Part shown: positions 23,072 to 33,960 of the stretch, in pieces
How the letters are laid out: every line of letters starts with the position of its first letter
Position numbering within the stretch: the first letter of the stretch is position 1
DNA from: Bimuria novae-zelandiae CBS 107.79
Lineage: Eukaryota; Ascomycota; Dothideomycetes; Pleosporales; Didymosphaeriaceae
Assembly: GCA_010015655.1 (NCBI GenBank)
Contig: ML976803.1
Coordinates: 22,595-86,594, forward strand
Direction: 5' to 3'
DNA length: 64,000 nucleotides
The notes under the pieces: generated by a model
Databases searched by the model: none
Told to the model about the DNA's origin: nothing
The model's input: only the letters and a program-made list of their open reading frames with translations
Translations under genes and position numbers: made by a program

Positions 23072-23326
23072 TGATGAATGGGCTATAATAAGCCAAGCAT
23101 ATCGCGATATGATAGGGCTAGATAGTTGTACGATGGTACGGGTGAGAAAAGGGTCTGGTATTCAAGTCTTGTCTGTCTATTCTACGTATAGAGGAAAGGG
23201 GGTTATAAGGATTAATACTTGCGCATAGTGACTATAGTCTATACCTTTACCTATATAGTATTATATAACTATTATTACCTATCTTAAGATATTATATTAG
23301 GTAGCTGCCCGTACTGCGTACAGACG
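23072..23326 (-). mobile_element. Degenerate solo LTR of the CGTACG-ended family
   Basis: Its reverse complement matches the clear solo LTR at 37,770-38,024, sharing TGAATGxGCTATAxTAAGCC, a stretch with GTACGGGTGAGAAAAGGGTCTG, and the GTAGCTGCCCGTACTxCGTAC end. The start reads TGATGAATGGGC and the end CAGACG instead of GGACA. No matching 5-bp duplication is seen, so one end may have been altered. It interrupts the Copia integrase relic at its left. Confidence 0.7.
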
Positions 23327-23875
23327 CTAGCAACTTTTCTTTTTATAGTGTTACTTAGATCTTCTCCTTGGCTCGTACGGTACCTTTCCTAAGCATGCAT
23401 GTAGGCAGCTATTGGTAGGGGGTCCCTTCCCTGTCCGGTGGCCATGTGCGCAGTTCCTCCTATCGCATGCCGTGTGTACCTGTGACTAACGTGCGACCAC
23501 TAGTAGCTGTTGAGCACGCGTGTTGTTTGTACCGGTGATTTGTATAGCGAGTAGTAGTAGTGTACACGCGTAGGCGGTGTATTCGTAGCTAATAGGGGTT
23601 GTGTAGGTGCGTTGGTATGAGTGGGGTAGGTCCTTCCTGTTTGAATCTCATGTGTACCTATGGATCGTACGGCGAATAGCAGTCGCTAATGGTGGTCGTG
23701 AGGCTCTTATAGAGGTAGTATAGTATAGTTAGGCGGTGTACACTGCTCCTATTCTTATTCTCTCTTCTTCTTTTCTCTTTAGCGTGCTTTCTATTATCTT
23801 TATGTAAGTTCGAGAAGTCTTCCTGTCTCCGTACGGTGCCTTGCTAATTCTAATGTCTTTCAACAATAGCTTCGT

Positions 23876-23878
<3 letters not shown>
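23327..23878. other. Moderately GC-rich non-coding segment with imperfect ~165-bp repeat
   Basis: No convincing coding frame. Two similar blocks are recognisable by GTGTACCT[G/A]TG near 23,477 and 23,651 and AGGCGGTGTA near 23,570 and 23,730. CGTACG-type motifs recur. A GT-donor-like GTAAGT occurs near 23,804. It may be the upstream region of the small gene at 23,959 or part of a non-autonomous element. Confidence 0.35.

Positions 23879-23958
<80 letters not shown>
23879..23958 (+). repeat. (CA)40 microsatellite
   Basis: Eighty uninterrupted bases of CA repeat (TG on the other strand). It ends exactly at an ATG (23,959). Long open frames of alternating Thr-His or Cys-Val across it are artefacts of the repeat. 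Confidence 0.97.
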
Positions 23959-23960
<2 letters not shown>

Positions 23961-24401
23961 GGCCTTTGTGCTGTCCGGCGGAAGCGCCGCTGTTCCTGCT
24001 GGCAGTGCCGGCCTCTTTGGCAACGTTGTTGCCGCGCCTGCGGGCGGACGCCTGCGCGTCGTCTTGCCCACTGGGCAGCCGGGAAACCGGCGTTTGATGC
24101 AGGGCCTCTGTGTCAACGTACGTATCCTGAGTATTGTCCTCTCTTCTCTATACGGAATACTAACTCTTTCTTAGGAGATGAGATGGCGCTGGCGCTGGCG
24201 CCCTCGCAAGACATCGTCGTCCTTGTGCCTGCGGGCACTAATCTGGCGCTCTTTGTCGCCAAGATCATCCGCCAGGAGGGATACTTCCGTGTGGTGCTAG
24301 TGCAGAGCTGGGGGGTTCTGCGTGCGGGATGCCCGCAGCAGTGCGGCGGCGGTCCTAGGGCACTACCCTTCGTAAAGTGCCGCACGGTGGCGGACTTCTA
24401 G
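23959..24401 (+). CDS. Small hypothetical protein, Ala/Gly/Val-rich, probably one intron
   Basis: Not recognised. The ATG directly follows the (CA)40 tract. A GC-rich frame reads MAFVLSGGSAAVPAGSAG... to about 24,121. It is followed by a candidate intron with branch site TACTAAC near 24,160 and acceptor TTAG at 24,171-24,174. From 24,175 a second frame (DEMALALAPSQDIVVLVPAG ... VKCRTVADF) runs to a stop at 24,399-24,401. A donor GTATCC at 24,122 keeps frame and gives about 129 residues; the stronger-looking GTACGT at 24,118 does not keep frame. No signal peptide or membrane segment is clear. Base composition differs sharply from the RIPed sequence on both sides, so it may be a captured or unique gene. 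It could also be a decayed gene with chance frames. Confidence 0.4.
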
Positions 24402-24735
24402 GGGGGAGCGTGTGGCTTATGTCTCTTCTTGTACAAGGAAATGTATTGTCGTTTGGCTTTTAATCTATCTATATAAGAATAATATAAGGACTAATATTCT
24501 TCCTTTTTACACACAAAGCACTTCTTTTTTTTTTATACTATTACCCCTTTCGCGTTGTGCGTTTCGTGGTCGTGCGTACGATGGGCCTGAGTTCTAGTGC
24601 AGTATTCTAGGCCTACTGTCGTACGTAGGTCGAGAGGGTATACAGGCGGTGGTTGTGTATTATTTATTAGTGTAGTAATAGACTATTTACAATAAAAATT
24701 TAATTAATATAACACTACGCAGACACCTCGTCTAA
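24402..24735. other. Intergenic, no feature recognised
   Basis: About 330 bp downstream of the small gene, increasingly A/T-rich with poly-T runs near 24,525. Nothing coding can be supported; it may contain the 3' UTR. Confidence 0.4.
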
Positions 24736-25346
24736 AGTAAGATAATTATAGCTATTAACCTATAAAAGGAATTTAGTACTATTACTAACTTAGCACTATA
24801 GAAAAAGGAATAGGAAAGGTCTTAGGCCCTTAAAAGCCTAATAATAAATATAAACTTATTTCTAATAGAACTCGCCTACTAAGGATCGAGAAACGTACCT
24901 ACTTTATATATAGTATACTAGGCCACATTGTCAGGAACTATAGATCTAAGAATAAAGTTATTAAATAGTTAAACATGTTAGCTGTCCAATACGCTAAAAT
25001 AGAGGATAGAAAATAGCTGGGAACACCCTTTATTAAGCTACTTAATAGTGGCTTATGGTGATTAGACTTGCCTAACTTATTATTATATAAGAATATAGAA
25101 GAATTAGAGGTAGAAGAAATTAAGCTAACGTAATAATTTATTATACTATACCTAAATAGAGCTAATTAAAAAAAAAACTATAAACGTTTTTAACTTCTTA
25201 GAACAGTACTAATTACGCAAAGGAGACTTTAGATATACTGCTATAAAACATATACTAGCTATGCACTATCCTAAATATGCTAATATAATTAGTAAGGAGG
25301 ATTGCAAGTGGACTAACACGTGCTACTAAAATACTACTAAGAAAAG
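24736..25346 (+). mobile_element. Gypsy gag fragment (zinc-knuckle region), RIP-degraded
   Basis: Plus-strand translation gives a degraded zinc knuckle and following linker. The knuckle reads TYFIYSILGHIVRNYRSKNK (Cys to Tyr), then LNMLAVQYAKIED. This matches the Gag of the Gypsy at 54,929-61,683 (TYFTCSKLGHIARNCRSKNK). Both ends are truncated. The complete Gypsy at 25,352 inserted at its right side, duplicating TTACC. Confidence 0.75.
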
Positions 25347-25351
25347 TTACC

Positions 25352-25777
25352 TGTTACAAACCAGAACAGGATGATGGGGGAATGGGCGCTTATGAGGACA
25401 GGTAACCGAGGAACGGGTTAAAAAGTGCGCTAAGGAGCTAACCTCAAGGTCACGTGACTGCTTAGTTAATTAGTGGTACTGAGCAACGAAGCAAGGCACG
25501 TGACTACTTAGTTAATTAGTAGTACGAAGCAACTAAGCACGCGGATATATATACAGGATAGTTTCCTTTATTATACTCCTTATAGTTAACTTACATATCT
25601 TCTGTGCGAGTACGTTCTCCTATATAGACTAATAGTTATCTTACTTTGTTATAAGATTAGATTATCTAGCCTCGCGCTAAGTGTCGCATTAACTTGTATT
25701 ACTAAATAATCTATAAAGCACCACGATATCTTACCGCCCTAACCTAGATTAGAATAAGGTGTGAGAGCCTTATAACA
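25352..25777 (+). repeat. 5' LTR (426 bp)
   Basis: Starts TGTTACAAACC and ends GCCTTATAACA. It carries a duplicated motif with CACGTGACTxCTTAGTTAAT (near 25,450 and 25,497) and a TATATATA stretch near 25,545, likely the promoter. Only 21 bp separate it from the gag ATG, an unusually short leader for primer binding. Confidence 0.93.
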
Positions 25778-25798
25778 CTTTAACTACCCTACGGTATA

Positions 25799-28700
25799 AT
25801 GGCAGGACCTAGTTCGACTACCGCAGCTCCGGCACCCAAGGAAAAGACCCTAGGAGAAATGGTTATCGAATAAGCGGCTCAGATAGCCCAGTTACAGGAA
25901 ATCATCAACTAGATAAGCGAGAAGATGAGCTAATAGGAAAATACGAAACATTAACTAAAGGTCCTAAAGCCCGAACCCTACTCTGGAAAGGGCCACCCAG
26001 GAACGTTCCTAACCTAGATAGAACTGTTCATCCGCTACAACCCAGGAAAGTTTAACATAGAATAAGATAAGATTCTAGTTACCTGTATAAATATGCAAGA
26101 CAAGGTAGCTATATAGGCTAGACTAATAATTAATAACTTCCTTAAGAATAGTAAAGTAGAGGATTATAATTTAGACGCTACTAAAGACGCTTTTAAGGAC
26201 TAGGAGTCCTTTTGCAAGACCGTGAAAGGAATGTTTAGCACTATTAATAAGGGATATTAAGCCAAAATACGCCTCCAGCGTCTACGTCAGGAGAAATTGG
26301 CGGTACTCTATACGCTGGAGTTCAAACAGATTATGGCAGAACTTAACGGATGGGGAGAAGCCCCACTCATGATCGCCTACTATAATAGACTAAAAGAATT
26401 AGTTAAAGACAAATTAGTCCTCTAAGGAAAAGCAGACGACCTAGAAGAACTTATTAATAATGCAATTAAAGCAGATAATTACCTGTACGAACGCAAGCTA
26501 GAAAAATAACATAGTACTAGGCTACTTACTAGAAAAGAGAATTGATCTAGGCCCGCAGGAAGAGACTAGGACGGAGATGTTATTATAACTAATAAAGCCT
26601 AATAGTACAAAAAGAAAAACGGCAAGGGAAAATAGCTATATAGACTAAAGAAGAGTTACTAAGGCAAAAACGGCATCTCGCAGAAAGAGCGAGAACGGAG
26701 GTTTAAAGACAAAGCCTACCTCTAATATAGTAAGCAAGGCTACTTCGCCAAAGACTACGACGGTTAGGAGACTAAGGTTAATACGACTAATCTCCTACGA
26801 GTGGCCATGGCCACCCTTACGCCGGCAGAAGCCAACGAAGTAGATCTTACGTAGGAGATCCTAGAGCTAATAGAAGAGGAAGAGGAACGAAAGACCCTTC
26901 CTAAGTACCAGGTCTTCTAAAGACTGGCTAACGACACCTGCTAGATGTGCAGCAGTACGCTACATTAATTATCTTAGTGTAAGATAAAAGTAATTGTCTA
27001 GGGGGCACACGCATGGGACGCCTACTGGCTAGCGGAGAAACTACAGGGGCGCCCAAAGCAATACCTACGCCAGATCACGATACAGGAACGACATGAATAC
27101 GCCAAGTAGTGGTAATGCACGCGCAAAGGATGCCGACAACACTCTAAGGCTAGAGTTAAGGCCTCCTATTTTCTAGGAGGATCAAAATACTATAGGCTAA
27201 AGTAGAGCTAGTGCAGCGTGCCTAATAACTACTATAAGCACTTTTTAGCCTATTAGGCTAAGCACTATAAGTAGAATAGCTAGTACTAATGTTTCGATAT
27301 TACCTATAAGCTACACAGGCAATAGAAGTTCGAAATAGGCTAGTTCCCTTAGGGCTTAGACCCCCGCGACACTAGCACGATAATAAGGAATACGCAGCTA
27401 GGAAGAGACACGGACTACTTATTAATTAGGTAAGAATAATGTAACCTATAGTGCTTCGCACACCTAAGCCTACAGGAAGAGGCAGCCTCCTTAGATAGCT
27501 ATCCAGGGCATAATGCATTAGCCCAGAACGAATGCCTTACTCCAAATTGCCCGCAACAGAGGAATTAAGAAGTATACAAATCCGATAGGATTAGAGAAAC
27601 TTACGCCCTGTATCGACAGCGATACAAGTGGCACCAAATTAAGGAAGTCTCAAAGCTAGCACGACTTAAAGGTTAGATCTAAGAGGTAGAGGCCTTATAG
27701 GGGGTCTAAAACAAGTCCGAAGACTTAAAAAACTAAATTATTACTAGGCAACGAGCCACACTAGTAATAGTGTAATTATTATAGCTTATTAAGTAGACAC
27801 TCGCCGAGTTAAGAAGCGCATAATTAAAGATATTATAGTGTATAGATATCGTGTTACAGCACTAATTAACCTAGGGGCAAACGCGTGTCTGATCGCCCTG
27901 CAAGTGGTCGAGAAATACGATATGCTATATCGTAATAAAAGGATACCGCCGCAGATAGGACTCGTGGACAGGACCTAATTATAAGGATACGGTAATAGTT
28001 AGCTACGCCTCGAGACGGCGCCAGTACAAGTTAATATTAAAGGCCTAGAAAGCCAACATGTTTTTACTATCGCAGAGATAGGAGACATTAAAGCCATCGT
28101 AGAATACGAATAGCTAGAATAGCACAATCTACAGATAGACTAGATTAAACGAATAATCCTTCCCCGAAGGCCACTAGCGATGGCTCAGGAGAGCCCTGGT
28201 GAAAGGGAAACTCCCCGAAAACCTCAGGTAAGGAAGGGGAGCCGACTATCTAAGATATAAGAGATATTAGTATGCAAGATAGACAGGATCTTAAAGTAAT
28301 ACCTAGGAAGGGTGCACTGCATATAGGTCTAGGAGGCTAAGATAGTCCTAGACGACCTAGGTCTGCCGGAAGAATACAAGGAATTCATAGACCTATTCAA
28401 GGAACACGACGAGACTGTCCTACCTAAACATAAGGAGTGGGATTATAAGATACCACTAGTAGAGGGAGCTAAGCTATAGCTAGAACGCATAAGGCCCCTC
28501 ACCTACAAATAAAAGAAAGAATTAAAAGAGCTAATATAGAAAAATCTACGCTTAAGGAAATAGAGACCTAGTTAGAGCCCTGCGGCCTTCCCTATACTCT
28601 TTATTTGCAAAAAAGACGGCAGGTTGCGACTTTGTGTAGATTATAGACAGCTAAATGCTGTAACCGTTAAAAACTGCTATCTATTACCCTTGATAACGGA

Positions 28701-31395
28701 GCTTATAGATCGACTCCAAGGAGCCAAGTAGTTTACGAAATTCGACGTCCGGGATGGATTCCATAGGATTCGAATAGCGAAAGGTTACAAGTGGAAAACA
28801 GCTTTCCGCACACGATATGGCCTCTTTAAGTACACAGTTATGCCAATAGGGCTGACCAACGCACCAGCAACCTTCTAGGAACTAATAAATTAAGTATTAT
28901 ATAAATACTTGGACGTATTCTGCACGGCATACCTCGATGACATATTAATATACTCTAGTGGAACCTTAAAAGAATATAAGGAACATGTTCGCAAGGTGCT
29001 GCAGAAACTACAAGAGTATAGACTACTCTTACACCCCAAGAAATGTGAATTCCATGTCACGGAAACAGAATATCTAGGATTTATAATATCCCGGGAAGGT
29101 GTCAAAATGGACCCGAAGAAAATCGCGATAATAGAAAAATAGCCACTACTAGAATTAGTAAAGGATATCTAATCCTTCCTAGGCTTTACTAACTTCTATT
29201 GTAAATTTATTAGGAACTACTTAAAGGTCACCGCTCTACTAATAGAACTTACGAAGATAGGAAAATGGCGAGCTCTATAAGAAGTAGAGAAGGAAGCTTT
29301 TAAATAACTAAAGCGCCTATTTCTAACGGCACCCCTACTATAGATATACGACCTAGAGTGACGACACCGCATCCACACAAACGTATTAGATTATGCGCTA
29401 GGGGCCGTTCTATTACAAGAATACGACGATAATAAGTAGAGACCTGTCTTTTACCACGCACGCAAGCTCTTAGGGGTAGAGCTTAACTACAAGATTTACG
29501 ATAAGGAACTACTCGCAATTATTAACTATTTTAAGTAATAAAAAGCGCAACTTAAGGGAGTAAAATACTAAATAGAGGTCTTTTTAGGCCACCTTAACCT
29601 TACGCGCTTTATAATAACAAAAAAGCTTAATTAATAACAGGGTAGATAGTCAGAATGGCTGGCGGAATTCGACTTCCCCATTACCTATCTGCCTGGCAAC
29701 TCGAACGCCGCAGCAGACGCGCTTAGCAGGCGCTCAGACCTTATAGAAAAAGACAATAGCCAAAATCACGTCGCAATCTTAATAAAAGCGGAGGATAGGA
29801 CCCTTCGTTACAACAAAACGCAGATTACGCCAACACTTAAGGTGCAGCGCGTAGACTTTACCTATACTAGACCACTAGTAAGCAGTATACAGGACCGCAA
29901 CGGACTCTTAGAGGAGGATCGATAAGCGTACGACCTCCAGGAAGCCCTAGATAGAGCCCTAAGAGACTATAGGAACTAAAAGCGGATTAACAAACAAATT
30001 GCACCCCTACTAGTTAGATAACTACATAAGGATAGGGACTAGGGACACCCTAGGATTATAGAAACAACGCGTCGAATCGCGAATGAATATTCAATCCCTA
30101 GGTTACGGCAATTAGTACAGAAGGTACTAGGGAACTGTTTAACCTGTTACAAGAATAAGCCTAAGAGACATAAGCCCTATGGCCTCTTACAGCCACTAAA
30201 GCCGCCCCTAAGACCATAGTCAAGCGTGACTATAGACTTTATCATGAAGTTACTAGCATTACTAGCACCAGGGAATAAGGATCCCTATAACTTAATCTTA
30301 GTTATAATCTGCTAACTTACTAAGGAGTTAAGGTTTGTGCCGATTAGAGAAGCTATATTAGCAAAGGAACTAGCCTATATAGTAGAGCGAGAACTAATAT
30401 TACAAGTTAGACAACCTAACAAGTTTATCACAGACAGGGCCAAGATATTTATATTATTATACTAGACCACGTTTATAGCTAAATCAGGGATTAAGCATAA
30501 GCTCACGACAAGCTTTTATCCTAAAATAGATAGCTAAACTAAGCGAATAAACTAAACGTTAGAATAATATCTCTGGATGTATATAAATAAGCTTTAAGAT
30601 AACTAGGTTAAGCTGTTGCTAACAGCTCAGCTGGCATACAATAGCACAAGATCGGCGACTACAGGATACTCGCCATATTACGCCAACCATGGATGTGAGC
30701 CAACGACTCACCAGGATCCATTGGACATCCAGAGCATTGCGAAGGACGCAGCCAATAAAGCCAAACTCATGCAGGATCTGCATAAAACACTACACAAGAA
30801 CATTACGCGGCGTAATAAATAAATAGCGCAATAGGCGAATAAGAAAAGGATTATAGGACTAACCTTTAAAGAGGGGGATAGAGTCCTCCTCTCGCGAAAA
30901 AATCTTAAGATAATAAGGCTAAGCAAAAAACTAGATAACTTTTAAAAAGGATTATTCGAAATTTAAAAGGTTAGAGGACTAGTTAATTTTAAACTATAGT
31001 TACCTATAGATACACGGATCCACCCAGTCTTCCACAAGTTATTATTAGAACCAGCACCACCAGACGCCGAACTAGAAACACAACTCGAACTCGAGGACGA
31101 GGAGTACGAGGTCGAAGCGATCAGGGATCTACAAAAGATCGGGCGTCAGTATAAGTACCTGGTGAAGTGGGAAGGATGGCCAGAAAGCCACAACACGTGG
31201 GAACCAGCGAGGAACCTTACCAACTGCAAAGAGGCCTTGGAGAAGTTCCACAAAGGGCATCCTAAGGCCCCACGTCCTAGGCGGACCTAGGACGACAAAG
31301 GCGCCGAGTTGTCCCAGAAATCGAGGGGAAGTTCTTCCGCAGCCAACCAGACACGGGGAGTTAGCTCGACCGGGCCATTCGGCCAAGCAGGCTGA
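25799..31395 (+). pseudogene. Gypsy gag-pol polyprotein with chromodomain, RIP-degraded
   Basis: ATG at 25,799. Gag: N-terminal MAGPSSTTAAPAPKEK, capsid-like part to about 26,500 and a zinc knuckle near 26,730 (YSKQGYFAKDYDG, Cys to Tyr). A Cys-rich linker spans about 26,930-27,790. Protease-like LINLGANACLIAL is near 27,865 (DxGA with D to N). RT runs about 28,500-29,150 with [16 protein letters not shown] and YLDDILIYSSG near 28,935; the stretch 28,909-29,142 is still open. RNase H is at about 29,280-29,720 (LPGNSNAAADALSRR). Integrase spans about 29,900-30,840, with open remnant 30,616-30,822. The chromodomain is at about 31,100-31,260 (YKYLVKWEGWPESHNTWEP). The stop is at 31,393-31,395. 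Frames are continuous apart from RIP-type stops, so the original was one long ORF. Confidence 0.92.
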
Positions 31396-31802
31396 GGGGG
31401 GTCCTCCTTTAGTTCCTCTAAAGCAGCGCTCTTAACAGCGATCGCCTCCTTAGCACGCTTCGCGTTTAAAGCTAGCTATTTAGCTAAACGCTTTTTATTC
31501 GCACGCGCTACGCGTATTGCTTTAAATACTATGTCTTGCTCTTTTCGCGCCTCTTGAATTTACGCATCTAATTTTTGCTTCTTAGTAACTAAATAAGAGA
31601 ACTTATTATAGGTAATGGCCACGTCGCACTTCGCGCCCCTCTTTAGGCACTTACTATATTTCCCTAAACGAATTAACACCTTATAGACTCGCGAATAGGT
31701 CTTGTAGTTAAAACACTTTAATACTATAATGCTTCTGTACGCCTTAATGGCGGAGACAAGTTCGCAACGACAATAGGTGCTGGTTATTTAGTTAGTAGGC
31801 AT
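31129..31802 (-). pseudogene. Antisense Cys-cluster/coiled-coil ORF of the Gypsy element
   Basis: Opposite strand to gag-pol. From ATG 31,800-31,802 the frame reads MPTN, then a stop where Gln is likely, then STYCRCELVSAIKAY. Cys-containing segments follow (LKCFNY, KYSKCLKRGAKCD), then a Lys/Glu/Ala-rich helix-like stretch (TKKQKLDA, EARKEQDIVFKAI, RVARANKKRLAK). The frame stays open through the end of pol to 31,129. About four RIP-type stops are present. The order, Cys pairs C-x2-C ... C-x2-C-x6-C then coiled coil, matches the ORF at 14,069-14,680, although pol families and LTRs differ. Function unknown; a nucleic-acid-binding accessory protein is my guess. Confidence 0.6.
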
Positions 31803-31824
31803 GGTTCTTCGCGGACGAAGACTA

Positions 31825-31839
31825 GGAAGGGAGGGATAG
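31825..31839 (+). other. Polypurine tract
   Basis: A purine-rich run (GGAAGGGAGGGATAG) ends directly at the TG of the 3' LTR, as expected for the plus-strand primer. Confidence 0.85.
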
Positions 31840-32265
31840 TGTTACAAACTAGAACAGGATGATAGGGGAATAGGCGCTTATAAGGACAGGTAACTAAGGA
31901 ACGGGTTAACAAGTGCGCTAAGGAGCTAACCTTAAGGTCACGTGACTACTTAGTTAATTAGTAGTACTAAGCAACAAAGCAAGGCACGTGACTACTTAGT
32001 TAATTAGTGGTACTAAGCAACTAAGCACGCGGATATATATATAGGATAGTTTCCTTTATTATACTCCTTATAGTTAACTCATATATCTTCTATGCGAGTA
32101 CGTTCTCCTATACAGACTAATAGTTATCTTACTTTATTATAAGATTAGATTGTCTAGCCTCGCGCTAAGTGTCGCATCAACTTATACTACTGAATAATCC
32201 GTGAAGCACCACGATACCTTACCGCCCTAACCCGGATCGGAATAAGGTGTGAGAGCCTCATAACA
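31840..32265 (+). repeat. 3' LTR (426 bp)
   Basis: Starts TGTTACAAACT and ends GCCTCATAACA. Differs from the 5' LTR by scattered transitions. Followed by the target duplication TTACC. Confidence 0.93.
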
Positions 32266-33083
32266 TTACCCTATTAAAATTATAAAATATAAACTAAAAT
32301 ATAACCTAGACTATCGCAACTCTCGATACGAAACCCTATTATAGAGGTTCAATAAAGAAGATTAATATACTATTTATTACTAAGCTAAATACTACGGGTA
32401 CTTCTTGCAGCTATAATATTTATATTATTAAAAATAGTTTAATTACCTAATCTCGCACTATAATATCTACTTTTAAAATAAGAGAGAGGCAAGATACTTT
32501 CTATAAATAACATAGTCTAAGAATTAGACCCTGTTACTATTAGTAGATAGATAATATATATTATAGATCTAGTAAATGTCTCTACACCTTAACTACGGGT
32601 AACACGCAAGTTAGGAGAAAGGAAATAGATTTAATATAATGAGTAAAGAATTAGTAATCATAAAAATTAAATTAACTAGAAGTAGTACATTATTTTGTAA
32701 TAAAACATATTAAGAGCTATAAGATAGAAAGAAAAAGAGTCATCATAAGCTAATAAAAGTACTAATCTAAAATATATCTGTTTTAGATATAGGCTTAGGT
32801 AAAATGCCTTTAAAGAAATAAATACTATAAATAGATAAGCATTAATTAAGCTACTAGTATAACTTACAGGAACATATATAAAAGCTATATTAAATTTAAG
32901 AGTATAAGAGAGTTACTTATCCCAAATTACGCTTAATAGAGTAGGACTCTACGAACGCAAGAATGTAGTACCTTATACTATTTATATTATAAATAGACAC
33001 CTGTTACCTAGCACGCCACGAATCGAGTACAAGATTAAAATAATACTTAAGATCTATAGACAATAAGAAATAATTACCCTTAA

Positions 33084-33336
33084 TGTCCGTACGCAGTAGC
33101 GTTACGGTCGGAATACTAGTTATCGCGCGAGAAGGATGCGCGTGCACGTGCGCGAACAGCTGTACGCGAACATGTACATATTCTCCTTTTCGTCCGTACG
33201 ACGAACAAGACAAGCAAGAACCAGATGTTATTACCCACCCCTACCATCCGTACGCTGTGCACACCGTACACTACTCTTACTCTTACTACTTAAGTACTTA
33301 TCCCATAAGTAGCTAGCTAAAAGAGCCCATTCAACA
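33084..33336 (+). mobile_element. Solo LTR, CGTACG-ended family (253 bp), TSD CTTAA
   Basis: Starts TGTCCGTACGCAG and ends GAGCCCATTCAACA. Flanked by CTTAA at 33,079-33,083 and 33,337-33,341. Same ends as the solo LTR at 37,770-38,024. Nearly un-RIPed inside a heavily RIPed Gypsy. Confidence 0.9.
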
Positions 33337-33851
33337 CTTAATATCTTTAAAAAAGCTAATTATCAAATAATACTAAAAATAGCCTAGTTAAGGAAGCATA
33401 ACTCTATTATTAATTAAGAATAATAAATACTATTTTTTAAACGCTATAAAAATATATTGGAAGTAAAGCCTACGCATTAATAGAGTATAATAGTAAATAA
33501 GAAAACTATAAATACCTTATTCTCATAAAAAAAAGTTAATAAATACAAAGTACGCTAAGTAGACTCTAGTAAGAACTACTAAGTTATAAAGCGTAAGAAG
33601 ATAGACGATAGCACACTCTATAAAGTCCTAACATGCTACTAAGTATAGAGTTATATATTTACCGAAAAGGAAGGAAAGGCTAACCTACTAGAATATTAAA
33701 CCTAAAATCTAGCAATAGATCTAGAGGAAGGGAAAACGCCATCCTTTAGACTACTATATAGTAAGACTAAAAGTGAACTCTAGTAAGAAAATGAATTTAT
33801 TAAAATAAACCTTAATAAAGGCTATATATGACTATTAAAGTTACTAGTAGT

Positions 33852-33960
33852 TGTCAGACATTGGCCTATATATACTATCCTATGCCCAATAGCAGTGTTA
33901 CTACTATTCGTACCTTTTTTGGGATGTATGGCGACGTGGCATGGGCGACGTTTTCTTACA
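33852..33960 (+). mobile_element. 109-bp TG..CA mini-element, TSD GTAG(C/T)
   Basis: A stretch of unmutated sequence starting TGTCAGACATTGG and ending TTTTCTTACA sits exactly inside the Gypsy RT reading frame, splitting a Val-Ala-Ser-Pro-Phe stretch (seen intact at about 17,150). Flanks GTAGT (33,847-33,851) and GTAGC (33,961-33,965) differ by one C-to-T, so they are probably a duplication hit by RIP. Too short for an ordinary LTR; a non-autonomous remnant is likely. Confidence 0.7.

Larger units (their letters stand above)
25352..32265 (+). mobile_element. Complete Ty3/Gypsy chromovirus (6914 bp), TSD TTACC
   Basis: Identical-length 426-bp LTRs (25,352-25,777 and 31,840-32,265) are flanked by TTACC at 25,347-25,351 and 32,266-32,270. 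Gag-pol is on the plus strand with a polypurine tract just before the 3' LTR. It is less RIPed than the other elements but still carries many TAG/TAA stops. An antisense ORF lies between pol and the 3' LTR. A truncated, more damaged copy is at 7207-10,640. Confidence 0.95.

Noticed and set aside
23729..24116. Open frames made of alternating Cys-Val or Thr-His across the CA repeat
   Set aside because: They are forced by the (CA)40 microsatellite, which has no stop in those frames.
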